DNA of 64,000 bases, taken from Anaerotruncus colihominis (GTDB taxonomy: Bacteria; Bacillota; Clostridia; Oscillospirales; Ruminococcaceae). This document shows, piece by piece, positions 1-8,051 of this stretch. Where the stretch lies: positions 98,893 through 162,892 of the forward strand of contig NZ_VIQT01000006.1 of NCBI RefSeq assembly GCF_010206195.1. The letters run 5' to 3'. The notes under the pieces were generated by a model. It was not told the DNA's origin. It was given only the letters and a program-made list of their open reading frames with translations, and made no database searches. Position 1 is the first letter of the stretch; every line of letters starts with the position of its first letter. A program made the position numbers and the translations under genes.

Positions 1-882
1 ATAGCTGTCCGGGTCCTTGGACATGTTCTTTGCCTGCTGCCAACAGATGATGGAGGCGATATCGCCGCCCGTCCCAGGGATTGCGCCGATCACGGCGCTG
101 ATCAGAGCGGAAATCACCGTAGGGACCGCGCAATCCTTCCATTCCTTTTTTGTCAGAAGGCTGTCGCCCTTCACGCGCTTGATCTCAGCCTTGCGCGTCT
201 CCTCCCCCTTGACGCGGTTGCTCACCTGATACAGCACCTCGCCGACGCCAAACATTCCCACCAGCACAACGACGAACTGGACGCCGGAAAGCAGATTGAC
301 ATTTCCAAAGGTAAAGCGCGGGACGGAGAACATCGGGTCAAGGCCGATGGTGGAGATCATGAAGCCGGCGATACCGGCAAACAATCCCTTCAGGATGTTG
401 CCACCCGAAACGCCGATCATCATGGACAGGCCGAAAAAGGACAGCGCGAACATCTCCGGCGGTCCGAAGCTGAGCGCAAAGCGCGCGACCGGAAACGAAG
501 CGACGATCAGGACAATCGTACCAACAAGGCCGCCGAAGCACGAAAAGATCGTGTTGGTATTGAGCGCCTTGGCGATTTTCCCCTCTTTAACAAGCGCATA
601 CCCGTCAAAAGACTGCGCGATGGACGCCGGCGTTCCCGGCGTATTGATCAGGATTGCGGAAATACCGCCCGCCCATATGGCCGAATTATAAACGCCAAGC
701 AGGACAGCCATGCCCTGCGCAGGCTCCAGCCAGAAGGTCAGCGGCGTCAGGATCGCAATGCCCATCGTGGCGGAAAGGCCGGGCAGCGTACCGATGACCA
801 TACCGGCCACAACGCCGAGCAGGCAATAAAAGAATACATCTGTCGTAAAAATGCCGACGAGCGTCGACCAAAGCAATTCCAT
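1..882 (-). CDS. tctA: Tripartite tricarboxylate transporter large permease TctA (partial)
   Basis: Large membrane subunit of a TctABC-type uptake system, which carries small carboxylates (sometimes other substrates) across the membrane with a periplasmic-type binding protein. The reading frame is open from the ATG at 882 to the left edge, giving 294 residues of a protein normally near 500. Visible family features are the early GMVIGTLPGLSATMGIA loop, the INTPGTPASIAQSFDG loop and GVSGGNILKGLFAGI, separated by hydrophobic helices. It lies 18 bases after tctB in the same direction. The C-terminal half is outside the window. Substrate cannot be told from the sequence. Confidence 0.95.
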   Translation of the reverse strand, partial: MELLWSTLVGIFTTDVFFYCLLGVVAGMVIGTLPGLSATMGIAILTPLTFWLEPAQGMAVLLGVYNSAIWAGGISAILINTPGTPASIAQSFDGYALVKEGKIAKALNTNTIFSCFGGLVGTIVLIVASFPVARFALSFGPPEMFALSFFGLSMMIGVSGGNILKGLFAGIAGFMISTIGLDPMFSVPRFTFGNVNLLSGVQFVVVLVGMFGVGEVLYQVSNRVKGEETRKAEIKRVKGDSLLTKKEWKDCAVPTVISALISAVIGAIPGTGGDIASIICWQQAKNMSKDPDSY

Positions 883-900
883 ATGTGCAGCCCCCTTTTG

Positions 901-1368
901 TTATCGTGCGATGTCAAGCATGACCATGAGCACCTTTGTAAAGAAAAAATAGGTGCCCGCGCCAAAGATCGCGCCAAGCAGGGCAGCCTTGACCGGCTTC
1001 ATCCGATAAAGGATGCCAAGCCCAAAGGACATCACAAAGCTGGCCGCAATGTAGTGGACATAATTCCAGAGCATGAGAAACAGAATGAAGCATACGATTG
1101 AGAGCGCCAGAGCGATCTTATTGTCGCGGTCCATCTGGCGGAAATTAAAATAAGTCACCTTATTTTTTAATCCAGCCAGGATCATCAACACAGACAGAAC
1201 AATCAAAATCGCCGCCGTGCCGATTGGAAAAACCGCCGGTCCCGGCGTGCCGTCCTTGGCTGTGGAGCCAGGGAAACCGAGCGCCATGACAATCCACCAG
1301 ACGCTTAACAGGATACCGAATATCCCAATGACGACATCAGCATTGAATGCAGATTTCTTTTTATCCAA
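901..1368 (-). CDS. tctB: Tripartite tricarboxylate transporter small subunit TctB
   Basis: Small, poorly conserved membrane subunit of the Tct system, 155 residues, with four hydrophobic segments (about residues 12-32, 47-65, 84-103 and 125-150). The motif GTPGPAVFPIGTAAILIVLS after the first helix is typical of TctB. The ATG at 1368 is preceded by AGAAGGTGATG-like purine-rich sequence. It lies between tctC and tctA, the usual order of such operons. A strong hairpin separates it from tctC and may set a lower expression level than that of the binding protein. Confidence 0.93.
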   Translation of the reverse strand: MDKKKSAFNADVVIGIFGILLSVWWIVMALGFPGSTAKDGTPGPAVFPIGTAAILIVLSVLMILAGLKNKVTYFNFRQMDRDNKIALALSIVCFILFLMLWNYVHYIAASFVMSFGLGILYRMKPVKAALLGAIFGAGTYFFFTKVLMVMLDIAR

Positions 1369-1408
1369 GCAACATCACCTTCTATCAATATTAGGAGCTG
1401 CTGAAAAT

Positions 1409-1445
1409 GGGAACGGGCCGGCCGACACACAGCCGGCCCGTTCCC
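1409..1445 (-). terminator. Intercistronic hairpin between tctC and tctB
   Basis: Perfect 14-bp inverted repeat (arms 1409-1422 and 1432-1445) with a 9-base loop, GC-rich. There is no long T-run after it on the minus strand (CATTTTCAGCAGC follows), so it is more likely a 3' mRNA-stabilising or partial attenuating stem than a full terminator. Such stems after a binding-protein gene often give more binding protein than permease. Confidence 0.6.
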
Positions 1446-1467
1446 GAAAATGCGTCTGGCAACCGGA

Positions 1468-2502
1468 TCAGGTCACGGAATTCTGCTCAAAATAGCTCTT
1501 GTAGAACTCATACTGCTCATTGGCGAACGCCGCAAATTCATCATGCTTCAGGGGCATCGGAGAATACTGATTCTTTGCGCACAGATCGGCATAGCTGTCG
1601 GAGCCGACCGCCTTTTCAAACGAGGCATACAGAATGTCCTTGACATCATCCGGGGTGTCCTTTGGAAGCGCGAAGCCGCCCCAGGCGCTGACATTCACAT
1701 CATAACCAAGCTCTTTAAGCGTGGGAACATCGGGGTTAAACTTACTGCGCTCCTCGGAGCAGACAGCCAGAATCTTCAACTCGCCGCTGGCAACGCCGGA
1801 GGAAACCTCAAATTCGGAGACAGAAACCATATCGATATGCTTGCCCAGCAGGCCGGCGACAGCCGGAGCGGCGCCGTCAAACGGGACCTGGTTGACCTCG
1901 ATGCCCGCAGCGTTCGCGAAGGAATCGCCGGCAACCTGCCAGATGGAACCTGTGCCGGAGTTTCCGACGCGAAGCTGGCCTGGATTCCCCTTGGCATAAT
2001 TGACAAGGTCCTCAATGCTGTTCCAGCCGGAATCGGCTCGAACGGTAATCGCGGCAGGTTGCACGTTGCATCCGGAGATCAGATCAAACGCATCCGGATA
2101 AACGTCTGTCGCATAGCCAAGCGCCTGAACCATCGACAGCTCTACCGGGACATAACCGATGGTGTAGCCGTCCGGCTTGCTCGCCTGCAAAAATGACATT
2201 GCAACCGCGCCGGAAGCGCCGGGCTTGTTGGTGCAGACGACGGGTACACCCAAATCCTCCTGGACAAGCTGCGCGATGGCGCGCGCGTTCGTGTCGGACA
2301 GGCCGCCCGGTGACGCCTGGATGATCATGCTGATCTGTTTGGTCGGATAGCTGGTCGCTGTGCCGGCGGCATTGTCCGCGGCGGGGGCGGAACCGGCGGC
2401 CGACGCGTCCGCCGCCGGCGCGCTGCCGGATGAACCGCAGCCTGTAAGCAGCATGGCCGAAACGATTGCAGCCGACAGCATAGATGTTAGAATCTTTTTC
2501 AT
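1468..2502 (-). CDS. tctC: Tripartite tricarboxylate transporter substrate-binding lipoprotein TctC
   Basis: Extracytoplasmic binding protein of the Tct (BugD-like) family, 344 residues. The ATG at 2502 is chosen because AGGAGG lies just upstream and because it begins a clear lipoprotein signal: MKKILTSMLSAAIVSAMLLT followed by GC, so the lipidated Cys is residue 22. A Ser/Ala-rich linker follows. Then come family motifs: YPTKQISMIIQASPGGLSD, DTNARAIAQ, a central NKPGASGAVA and GTGSIWQVAG. First gene of tctCBA; divergent from the LacI regulator at 2849, which may control it through the operator in the shared gap. Confidence 0.94.
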   Translation of the reverse strand: MKKILTSMLSAAIVSAMLLTGCGSSGSAPAADASAAGSAPAADNAAGTATSYPTKQISMIIQASPGGLSDTNARAIAQLVQEDLGVPVVCTNKPGASGAVAMSFLQASKPDGYTIGYVPVELSMVQALGYATDVYPDAFDLISGCNVQPAAITVRADSGWNSIEDLVNYAKGNPGQLRVGNSGTGSIWQVAGDSFANAAGIEVNQVPFDGAAPAVAGLLGKHIDMVSVSEFEVSSGVASGELKILAVCSEERSKFNPDVPTLKELGYDVNVSAWGGFALPKDTPDDVKDILYASFEKAVGSDSYADLCAKNQYSPMPLKHDEFAAFANEQYEFYKSYFEQNSVT

Positions 2503-2742
2503 TTCTTTTCCTCCTTGCTCATTGCGGTGAAGCAGTCCGGCGTTTTTTACGCACGCTGCAAAGTTGCATTCATTGATTGCCAAGCGTTTCCGAAATCTGT
2601 TCACCTGTACTACAGGTTTATATTAACATAATGTTCTCAATTTGCAAGCCCTTTCCACAAATATTTTACTAACATTTGGATTTTTTGGGTTAATGTATAA
2701 AAAACATTTAAATATTTGTCACCTTTCACGATTGCATAAACC

Positions 2743-2772
2743 TTGACTTTATTTGCTTTAGGGTGGTATCCT
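2743..2772 (+). promoter_or_regulatory. Promoter of the lacI-type gene
   Basis: TTGACT (2743-2748) and TATCCT (2767-2772) are separated by 18 bases, a reasonable SigA-type promoter. The LacI-type palindrome lies just downstream at 2782-2807, over the expected transcription start, which suggests autorepression. The rest of the 346-base gap between tctC and this gene is AT-rich; a weak opposite promoter (TTGCAA, 19 bases, TATAAA on the minus strand around 2616-2646) could serve tctC. Confidence 0.55.
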
Positions 2773-2781
2773 TATCATATA

Positions 2782-2807
2782 TAAAACGTTTGCGCGCAAA
2801 CGTTTTA
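2782..2807. promoter_or_regulatory. LacI-family operator, perfect 26-bp palindrome
   Basis: A perfectly symmetrical 26-bp palindrome with the core AACGTTTGCGCGCAAACGTT. LacI/GalR family operators are AT-flanked palindromes with a central CG, commonly with the AAACGTTT half-site seen here on both sides. It lies between the promoter and the ribosome binding site of the LacI-type gene and between two divergent operons, so the regulator at 2849 is the obvious ligand (inference). Confidence 0.8.
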
Positions 2808-2848
2808 CTCATTTCATACAACCGCCTCTTGATATAAAGGAGCTTCTT

Positions 2849-3871
2849 ATGGGGCTGAAGGAAATCGCCCGTATAACCGGGCTTTCGATCACCACTGTTT
2901 CCCATGCGCTCAATGGAACGCGCGCTGTCTCGCAAAAAAGTATGGCTCTCATCCGCGAAGCGGTCGCCCAAACCGGCTACCGCCCCAACGGCGCTGCGCA
3001 GGCGCTCAAAACGCAGCGTACCAACATCATCGCGCTCGTCATCCCTTCCACAGAACCGAACAACTCCACCAACTGTTTTTTCTTTGACGTGCTCGGCGGC
3101 GTTAAAGAGGCATTGCAGGAACAGGGGTACAACCTGGTCGTTTCCACTTATTCTGAAAACGATCCGCACTTTCTCCTTGGCAATATCCCCGTCCTGCAAA
3201 AGAACTGGATCGACGGCGTGCTGTTCGTACCGGGCAGCCGGCGGCGCGCCGAATGTCTGACCGGCATTGATGTCCCGGTCGTTCTGATTGACCGCCGGCT
3301 GGACGGCGTCAGCCTGCCTTCCGTCTGTTCCGATAACGAGCAGGCGGCCGCGCGCGCTGTCGGGCTTCTGGCGCGCAGCGGACGGCGGAGAATTGGTTAT
3401 ATTGGGGGCACGCTCGATTTTTCCTCCGCATATGACCGTTACCGCGGTTATCAGAAGGCGCTTGCGGCGCTGGGGCTTCCGTATGACTTCAGCCTGATCG
3501 CCTACGAGCTTGATTACAATCTTGAGAGCGCGCGCAGTGCGGCCCGTTCCCTTGTGCGGTACGGGGCCGACGCCATATTTGCCGCAAACAGCGTCCTGAC
3601 GATGGGTGTTGTCCAATACCTCAACGAGCAGGGGGTCCGCATCCCTGAACAAATCGCGCTCGTCGGGTTCGACGATTACGACTGGACACAGATCGTCTCT
3701 CCGCCGATCACGGCTGTGCGCCAGGATGCGCGCGGTATGGGCGCACGCGGCGCGCGTATGCTTATTGAGCTGCTCGCAGGCAATACGCCTGATCCGGCAG
3801 CCGTCGTCCTTCCCTCCACACTTGCCGTCCGGCAGTCGCACGGCGGTGCGCACGGTCCTGATACCCTATAG
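2849..3871 (+). CDS. LacI-family transcriptional regulator
   Basis: Repressor of the LacI/GalR family, 340 residues. The N-terminal helix-turn-helix (MGLKEIARITGLSITTVSHA) is followed by the hinge helix region NGAAQALKTQRTN, then a periplasmic-binding-protein fold with IIALVIPS, VPVVLIDRR, GRRRIGYIGG, FAANSVLTMGVVQYL and VGFDDYDWTQIVSPPITAVRQD. AAAGGAG precedes the ATG. A perfect operator lies 40 bases upstream. Ribokinase starts 41 bases downstream, so the effector is probably a pentose or related sugar (inference). It is likely to control both the ribokinase-SIS-rbsD genes and the divergent tct operon. Confidence 0.93.
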   Translation: MGLKEIARITGLSITTVSHALNGTRAVSQKSMALIREAVAQTGYRPNGAAQALKTQRTNIIALVIPSTEPNNSTNCFFFDVLGGVKEALQEQGYNLVVSTYSENDPHFLLGNIPVLQKNWIDGVLFVPGSRRRAECLTGIDVPVVLIDRRLDGVSLPSVCSDNEQAAARAVGLLARSGRRRIGYIGGTLDFSSAYDRYRGYQKALAALGLPYDFSLIAYELDYNLESARSAARSLVRYGADAIFAANSVLTMGVVQYLNEQGVRIPEQIALVGFDDYDWTQIVSPPITAVRQDARGMGARGARMLIELLAGNTPDPAAVVLPSTLAVRQSHGGAHGPDTL

Positions 3872-3911
3872 GCAAACGGCGTCCAACATGTTATAATAAA
3901 GGAGATATCGT

Positions 3912-4913
3912 ATGAACAGGAAACCGAAAATCCTGGTGGTCGGCAGCTTCGTCATGGATCTGATCGTTTCCACCGAAAAATTCCCCGGTTCCGGTGAAAC
4001 CGTGCTTGGCAAGAGCTTTCGGACCGCGCCGGGCGGCAAGGGTGCGAACCAGGCTGTGCAGGCGGCGCGTCTTGGCGCTGATGTCACCATGGTCGGCAAG
4101 GTCGGCGACGACAGCTTCGGCCGTGAGCTGATCGCCTCCGCGCAGGCGGCCGGCATCCACACGCAGCATATCCTTCAGGACCCGGACAATCCATCCGCAA
4201 TCGGAAATATCCTGCTGGAGGTCGCAGAGGGCCAGAAAAGCAAAAACCGCATCATCGTCGTTTCAGGCGCCAATATGGCGATCACTCCGGACGACGTCGC
4301 ATTTGTGCGCGACATCGTCTCCGAATTCGATATGGTGATGCTTCAGCTTGAAATCCCGATGCAGATCAATGAACTGGTCGCGCAGTACGCCTTTGAAAAG
4401 GGCGTACCGGTGATGCTCAATTCCGCTCCAAGCGCGCCGCTTTCAGCCGCGCTGCTTTCACACCTGGCATACATATCGCCCAATGAGCACGAGGCGGCGG
4501 ACCTTACCGGCATCCCGATCCGCAAGGAGGGCAAGTCTGTCAATCGCGATGATCTCGACGCTGTCATCGCCTCTCTGCGCGGCAAGGGTGTTCAGAACGT
4601 CATTATCACGCTTGGCAGCGCGGGTGCAGCCGTGGCCGGCGATCGTGGCGTTGACCTCAGCCCGTGCGTCGATGTGGTGGAGGTCAAGGACCCGACCGCT
4701 GCGGGGGACTCGTTCGTCGGCGCGTTTTGTACAGCCGTATGCGCCGGACTGGACCAGCGCCAGGCGCTCGACTTTGCAAACTATACCGCGACGATCACCG
4801 TTTCACAGATGGGCGCGCAGCCGTCCCTGCCGCATCTGGCCGATGTGGTCGAACTGATGCGGCGCGAGCAATTTGACGGGTTCGATCTTGGACTGCTCGA
4901 TATCCTGAAATGA
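3912..4913 (+). CDS. rbsK: Ribokinase-like PfkB carbohydrate kinase
   Basis: ATP-dependent sugar kinase, 333 residues, of the PfkB/ribokinase family. The first signature GGKGAN is at residues 41-46 after GSFVMDLIV, and the second signature DPTAAGDSFVGAF carries the catalytic Asp near residue 266. An AGGAGAT site precedes the ATG. Family knowledge gives phosphorylation of ribose or a related pentose at O5. It sits after the LacI gene and before a SIS protein and RbsD, which fits a pentose salvage operon. Exact substrate is uncertain because PfkB kinases with the same motifs act on several sugars. Confidence 0.88.
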   Translation: MNRKPKILVVGSFVMDLIVSTEKFPGSGETVLGKSFRTAPGGKGANQAVQAARLGADVTMVGKVGDDSFGRELIASAQAAGIHTQHILQDPDNPSAIGNILLEVAEGQKSKNRIIVVSGANMAITPDDVAFVRDIVSEFDMVMLQLEIPMQINELVAQYAFEKGVPVMLNSAPSAPLSAALLSHLAYISPNEHEAADLTGIPIRKEGKSVNRDDLDAVIASLRGKGVQNVIITLGSAGAAVAGDRGVDLSPCVDVVEVKDPTAAGDSFVGAFCTAVCAGLDQRQALDFANYTATITVSQMGAQPSLPHLADVVELMRREQFDGFDLGLLDILK

Positions 4914-4957
4914 AATTACATTCCGCAGACGAAGCAGACGAAAAGGAGATTGATCCA

Positions 4958-5572
4958 ATGTTGAAACAGGAAGCAATTCAGGCTATGGAAGCGTTCACCT
5001 CCCTGGCCAAGGCCGAATTTGATCATTTTGCGGACAATGCCGCCGATCAGGAATACATCGACGCCGCACAGCTTATTCTGGACGCACAGGCAAAGGGCGG
5101 CCGCGTGCATATCACCGGTATCGGAAAGCCGGGCCATGTCAGTGGATACGGCGCGTCGCTGATGTCCTCCACCGGCACGCCGACATATTTCCTCCATGGC
5201 ACGGAAGCAGTGCACGGTTCCTGCGGCCAGCTTGCCGCCGGCGACGTTGTCATCTGCATTTCAAACAGCGGGGAAACGGCGGAAATGAAAACAACCGTTA
5301 CCGCCATCAAGCGCAACGGCTGCAAAATGATCGGCATCACCGGCAACCGTGCATCATGGCTCGCAAAGGAAAGCGACGTGCATCTGTTTGCCGGCGTGCA
5401 GCAGGAAGGCGGCCCGCTCAACCGCGCGCCGCGCGCATCAATCCTCGCAGAGACGTTTGTCCTTCAACGGTTGAGCGTCCTGCTCCAGGTCAACCGCGGC
5501 CTTGATCCAAAGGAGTATGTCAAATGGCATCCGGGCGGGACGCTCGGCCAACTGCGCGAAAACGAAAAATAA
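4958..5572 (+). CDS. SIS-domain sugar-phosphate isomerase-like protein
   Basis: Single SIS domain, 204 residues, resembling the N-terminal isomerase half of KdsD/KpsF arabinose-5-phosphate isomerases but without the CBS domains. Visible features: GRVHITGIGKPGHVSGYGAS, the phosphosugar loop CISNSGETAEM, and the terminal KWHPGGTLGQ, which is characteristic of that group. The ATG at 4958 is preferred over one 48 bases upstream because AAAAGGAG lies just before it. Follows ribokinase by 44 bases and precedes rbsD, so it may isomerise the sugar phosphate made by the kinase (inference). Confidence 0.85.
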   Translation: MLKQEAIQAMEAFTSLAKAEFDHFADNAADQEYIDAAQLILDAQAKGGRVHITGIGKPGHVSGYGASLMSSTGTPTYFLHGTEAVHGSCGQLAAGDVVICISNSGETAEMKTTVTAIKRNGCKMIGITGNRASWLAKESDVHLFAGVQQEGGPLNRAPRASILAETFVLQRLSVLLQVNRGLDPKEYVKWHPGGTLGQLRENEK

Positions 5573-5598
5573 ATTTTGTAAGGTTAGGAGCATCTGCT

Positions 5599-6006
5599 AT
5601 GCTGAAAAACGCGTGTATCAATCCCGAAATTATGAAAGCCATCTCGTTGTGCGGTCACGGCGACAAAATCCTGATCGCCGACGGCAACTATCCGCTTGAC
5701 GCGGAGAGCGGCGACGCGAAAAAGGTTTATCTCGGCCTGACCGCCGGCATCCCGACCGTAACCGACACGCTCAGGGTTCTGTCCGAAACGATCGGCATTG
5801 AAAGCGCGCTCGTCATGACTCCGGGCGACGGCACAGAGCCGCCGATCTTCAAGGATTTCCGCGAGCTGCTTGACGGCGTGAAGCTGGAAACCATTGATCG
5901 CTGGGGATTTTACAGCAAGGCCAATGAGCCGAAGGTCCGCCTTGCAATCTCGACGGGCGAAAAGCGCACATATGCCTGCATCATTCTGACGGTCGGCGTC
6001 GTCTGA
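5599..6006 (+). CDS. RbsD/FucU-type sugar mutarotase
   Basis: 135-residue protein of the RbsD/FucU family, which interconverts pyranose and furanose or alpha and beta forms of pentoses and deoxyhexoses before phosphorylation. Motifs: ISLCGHGDKILIADGNYP with the conserved His and Asp, VMTPGDGTEPPIF, and the terminal Y..KANEPKVRLAISTGE, closer to FucU than to E. coli RbsD in overall look. Last gene of the lacI-ribokinase-SIS group, followed by a terminator. AGGTTAGGAG precedes the start. Confidence 0.88.
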   Translation: MLKNACINPEIMKAISLCGHGDKILIADGNYPLDAESGDAKKVYLGLTAGIPTVTDTLRVLSETIGIESALVMTPGDGTEPPIFKDFRELLDGVKLETIDRWGFYSKANEPKVRLAISTGEKRTYACIILTVGVV

Positions 6007-6020
6007 TAAAATACGCAACA

Positions 6021-6055
6021 GGGCGTCTTCTCCAAAGCGGAGAGACGCCCTTATT
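6021..6055 (+). terminator. Rho-independent terminator after the rbsD-like gene
   Basis: Hairpin GGGCGTC...GACGCCC with internal TCTCC/GGAGA pairing, followed by TTATTT, 15 bases after the stop codon. Confidence 0.75.
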
Positions 6056-6153
6056 TCAGCTTTGTGCTGGACAATTCATCTGATTTATGTTATATTTTCA
6101 ATAGTTGTTTTGTTCAAAATGAATATCCATACTTTGGATGGGGGAAAGTGCTG

Positions 6154-6696
6154 ATGGATACCAATTATCTGATCGTATACGGACTTATGATACTTTTTGT
6201 TGGAGCCAGCTTCGTCATAAGCTCCCGGCAACACCAGCGTCTGCGGCAGATCTGCGACCCCTTTGGCCTTGCGTTCACAGAGGCTGCCGTTCATGCCATC
6301 GGCCAAACGGCTCCGGATTATAGACTGAAATGCGGCGAGCATGGGTTGCCGCTTCCCATAAACCAACAGCCAGCCGCCGTCCAGCAGGTTCTTGCGCGCG
6401 GTGCGGACGACTATTGTAAAGAGCGTCACGAAACGATGCTGCGTGTACTGACGCACTTGCGGGATGCATGCGGCAGCAATAAGCGTCATACCAAAGTTTA
6501 TGCCGACACACTTGAAGAAATCTACCGCGTCAACCGCGTATTTTTTGAGGCGTGCCGTGATTTATCGCTCCTATCCACAGAAGACGACTGCACCGCATTC
6601 AGCCAGTATCTTGAAAATCAGGCGTATATACGCGATAACATCGCAAAACGAATGACAAACGACGGCATCGCCGCTATGAAAAAAGCTGCTATATAG
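6154..6696 (+). CDS. Membrane-anchored protein of unknown function
   Basis: 180 residues. One N-terminal transmembrane segment (LIVYGLMILFVGASFVI, about residues 5-22) followed by a soluble, mostly helical domain with several Cys and charged residues (for example CKERHETMLRVLTHL and EEIYRVNRVFFEACRDLSLL). I do not recognise the family. The start at 6154 is chosen because GGGGGAAAG lies just upstream; the frame stays open another 90 bases 5'. Bounded by terminators on both sides, so probably transcribed alone. Confidence 0.65.
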   Translation: MDTNYLIVYGLMILFVGASFVISSRQHQRLRQICDPFGLAFTEAAVHAIGQTAPDYRLKCGEHGLPLPINQQPAAVQQVLARGADDYCKERHETMLRVLTHLRDACGSNKRHTKVYADTLEEIYRVNRVFFEACRDLSLLSTEDDCTAFSQYLENQAYIRDNIAKRMTNDGIAAMKKAAI

Positions 6697-6714
6697 CGAT
6701 CAAACCGCCCTGTA

Positions 6715-6760
6715 CCGGGCAGATCACAGGAATGTACCTGCGATCTGCCCGGTTTTTATA
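6715..6760 (+). terminator. Rho-independent terminator
   Basis: Arms CCGGGCAGATC (6715-6725) and GATCTGCCCGG (6742-6752), then TTTTTATAT. It closes the 6154-6696 gene. Confidence 0.85.
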
Positions 6761-6812
6761 TATTTCCCAAAAAACCTTACATAATTTTGTTTGTATTTTT
6801 CTTTTATCCCTA

Positions 6813-6841
6813 TTGACAATCTAAAATACGCATGATATATT
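6813..6841 (+). promoter_or_regulatory. SigA-type promoter for psuK-psuG
   Basis: Consensus TTGACA (6813-6818), 17-base spacer, TATATT (6836-6841), about 50 bases before the psuK start. The region around it is very AT-rich. Confidence 0.8.
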
Positions 6842-6894
6842 TTAAACATAAGATTATTCAAATAAACAATTGTTGAAACCAAGGAGGAGACCCA

Positions 6895-7998
6895 ATGATT
6901 ACGGAGCGTGAGCGTCAAATCCTGCGCTGGATTGAGGAAAATCCGCTGATTTCACAGCAGGAGCTTGCCGAGCTTGGCAACATCACCCGCTCGTCGGTGG
7001 CCGTGCACATTTCCAACCTGATGAAAAAAGGGTTGATCCAGGGTAAGGGCTACATCCTTCAAAAAAATCCTTATATCGTTGTGGTCGGCGGCGTTAATAT
7101 GGACATCTTCGGGCATCCGGACGCGCCGTTGGTCCAGAAGGATTCCAATCCCGGCCATGTCAGCCTCTCCCCCGGCGGCGTCGCGCGCAATATCGCGCAC
7201 AATCTGGCCCTTCTTGGAGAGGATGTCAAGTTTATTTCCGCATTCGGTGAGGACACTCATGCCGCACAGCTTGCCGAGGGATGCCGCAGGGTCGGCATGG
7301 ATATTTCCAACTCGCTGACAGTCCCTGGCGGCGTCACCTCTACATATATGTTCATCACAGACGAGCACGGCGATATGATGCTGGCCATCGCTGATATGGA
7401 CATTTACAATCAGATCACCCCTAAATTTCTGGAAACAAAAATCGATTTTATCAACCGCGCAAGCCTGTGCATCGTTGATACAAATCTGACCACCGAATCG
7501 CTGCGTTACCTCGCGGAAAACTGCCGCTGTCCGCTTTTTGCGGACACAGTTTCCACAACAAAGGCGAAAAAGCTTGCGGGGCTGCTCTATCACATTCACA
7601 CGCTCAAGCCCAACAAGCTGGAGGCGCAGCTTCTCACCGGGATCGAGATCACCGACGAAAGCTCCCTGCGGCACGCGGCTAAAAAGTTGCTCGATATGGG
7701 ACTTGAGCAGGTCTTTATCTCGCTTAGCGGCGACGGCGTTTTCTGTGCCAATCACCATGGACAGGCGCTTCTGCCCTGTTACGATTCCGAATCGGTCAAC
7801 ACGACCGGCGCGGGCGACAGCTTTATGGCGGCGCTTGCCTGGGGATGGCGACAGGGTCTTTCGCTGGAGGACACCGCACGCGCCGGCCTGGCCGCCGCGA
7901 GCATCTGCATCGCAAGCGAAGAAACCATCAGTCCGCGCATCAGCGCCAAGGCGGTCTATGATATCATCGGGATGACGCCGTCCGAGGAAGCGGAATAA
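6895..7998 (+). CDS. psuK: Pseudouridine kinase PsuK with N-terminal winged helix
   Basis: 367 residues. Residues 1-58 form a winged helix-turn-helix (ERQILRWIEENPLISQQELA, then SSVAVHISNLMKKG); the rest is a PfkB kinase starting IVVVGGVNMDIFG, with PGGVARNIAHNLA and the catalytic NTTGAGDSFMAAL (Asp near residue 308). This HTH-PfkB architecture is typical of pseudouridine kinases (YeiC-like), which make pseudouridine 5'-phosphate. The glycosidase psuG follows 53 bases later, supporting the call. The HTH may allow the enzyme to regulate its own operon (inference). Confidence 0.92.
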   Translation: MITERERQILRWIEENPLISQQELAELGNITRSSVAVHISNLMKKGLIQGKGYILQKNPYIVVVGGVNMDIFGHPDAPLVQKDSNPGHVSLSPGGVARNIAHNLALLGEDVKFISAFGEDTHAAQLAEGCRRVGMDISNSLTVPGGVTSTYMFITDEHGDMMLAIADMDIYNQITPKFLETKIDFINRASLCIVDTNLTTESLRYLAENCRCPLFADTVSTTKAKKLAGLLYHIHTLKPNKLEAQLLTGIEITDESSLRHAAKKLLDMGLEQVFISLSGDGVFCANHHGQALLPCYDSESVNTTGAGDSFMAALAWGWRQGLSLEDTARAGLAAASICIASEETISPRISAKAVYDIIGMTPSEEAE

Positions 7999-8051
7999 AA
8001 ACAGTCCACCCATCCACATTTATATATATATTTTAAAAGGAGTGTATTGTC

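Noticed and set aside
2726..3853. 375-codon minus-strand open frame
   Set aside because: Antisense to the LacI regulator gene and crosses its promoter and operator.
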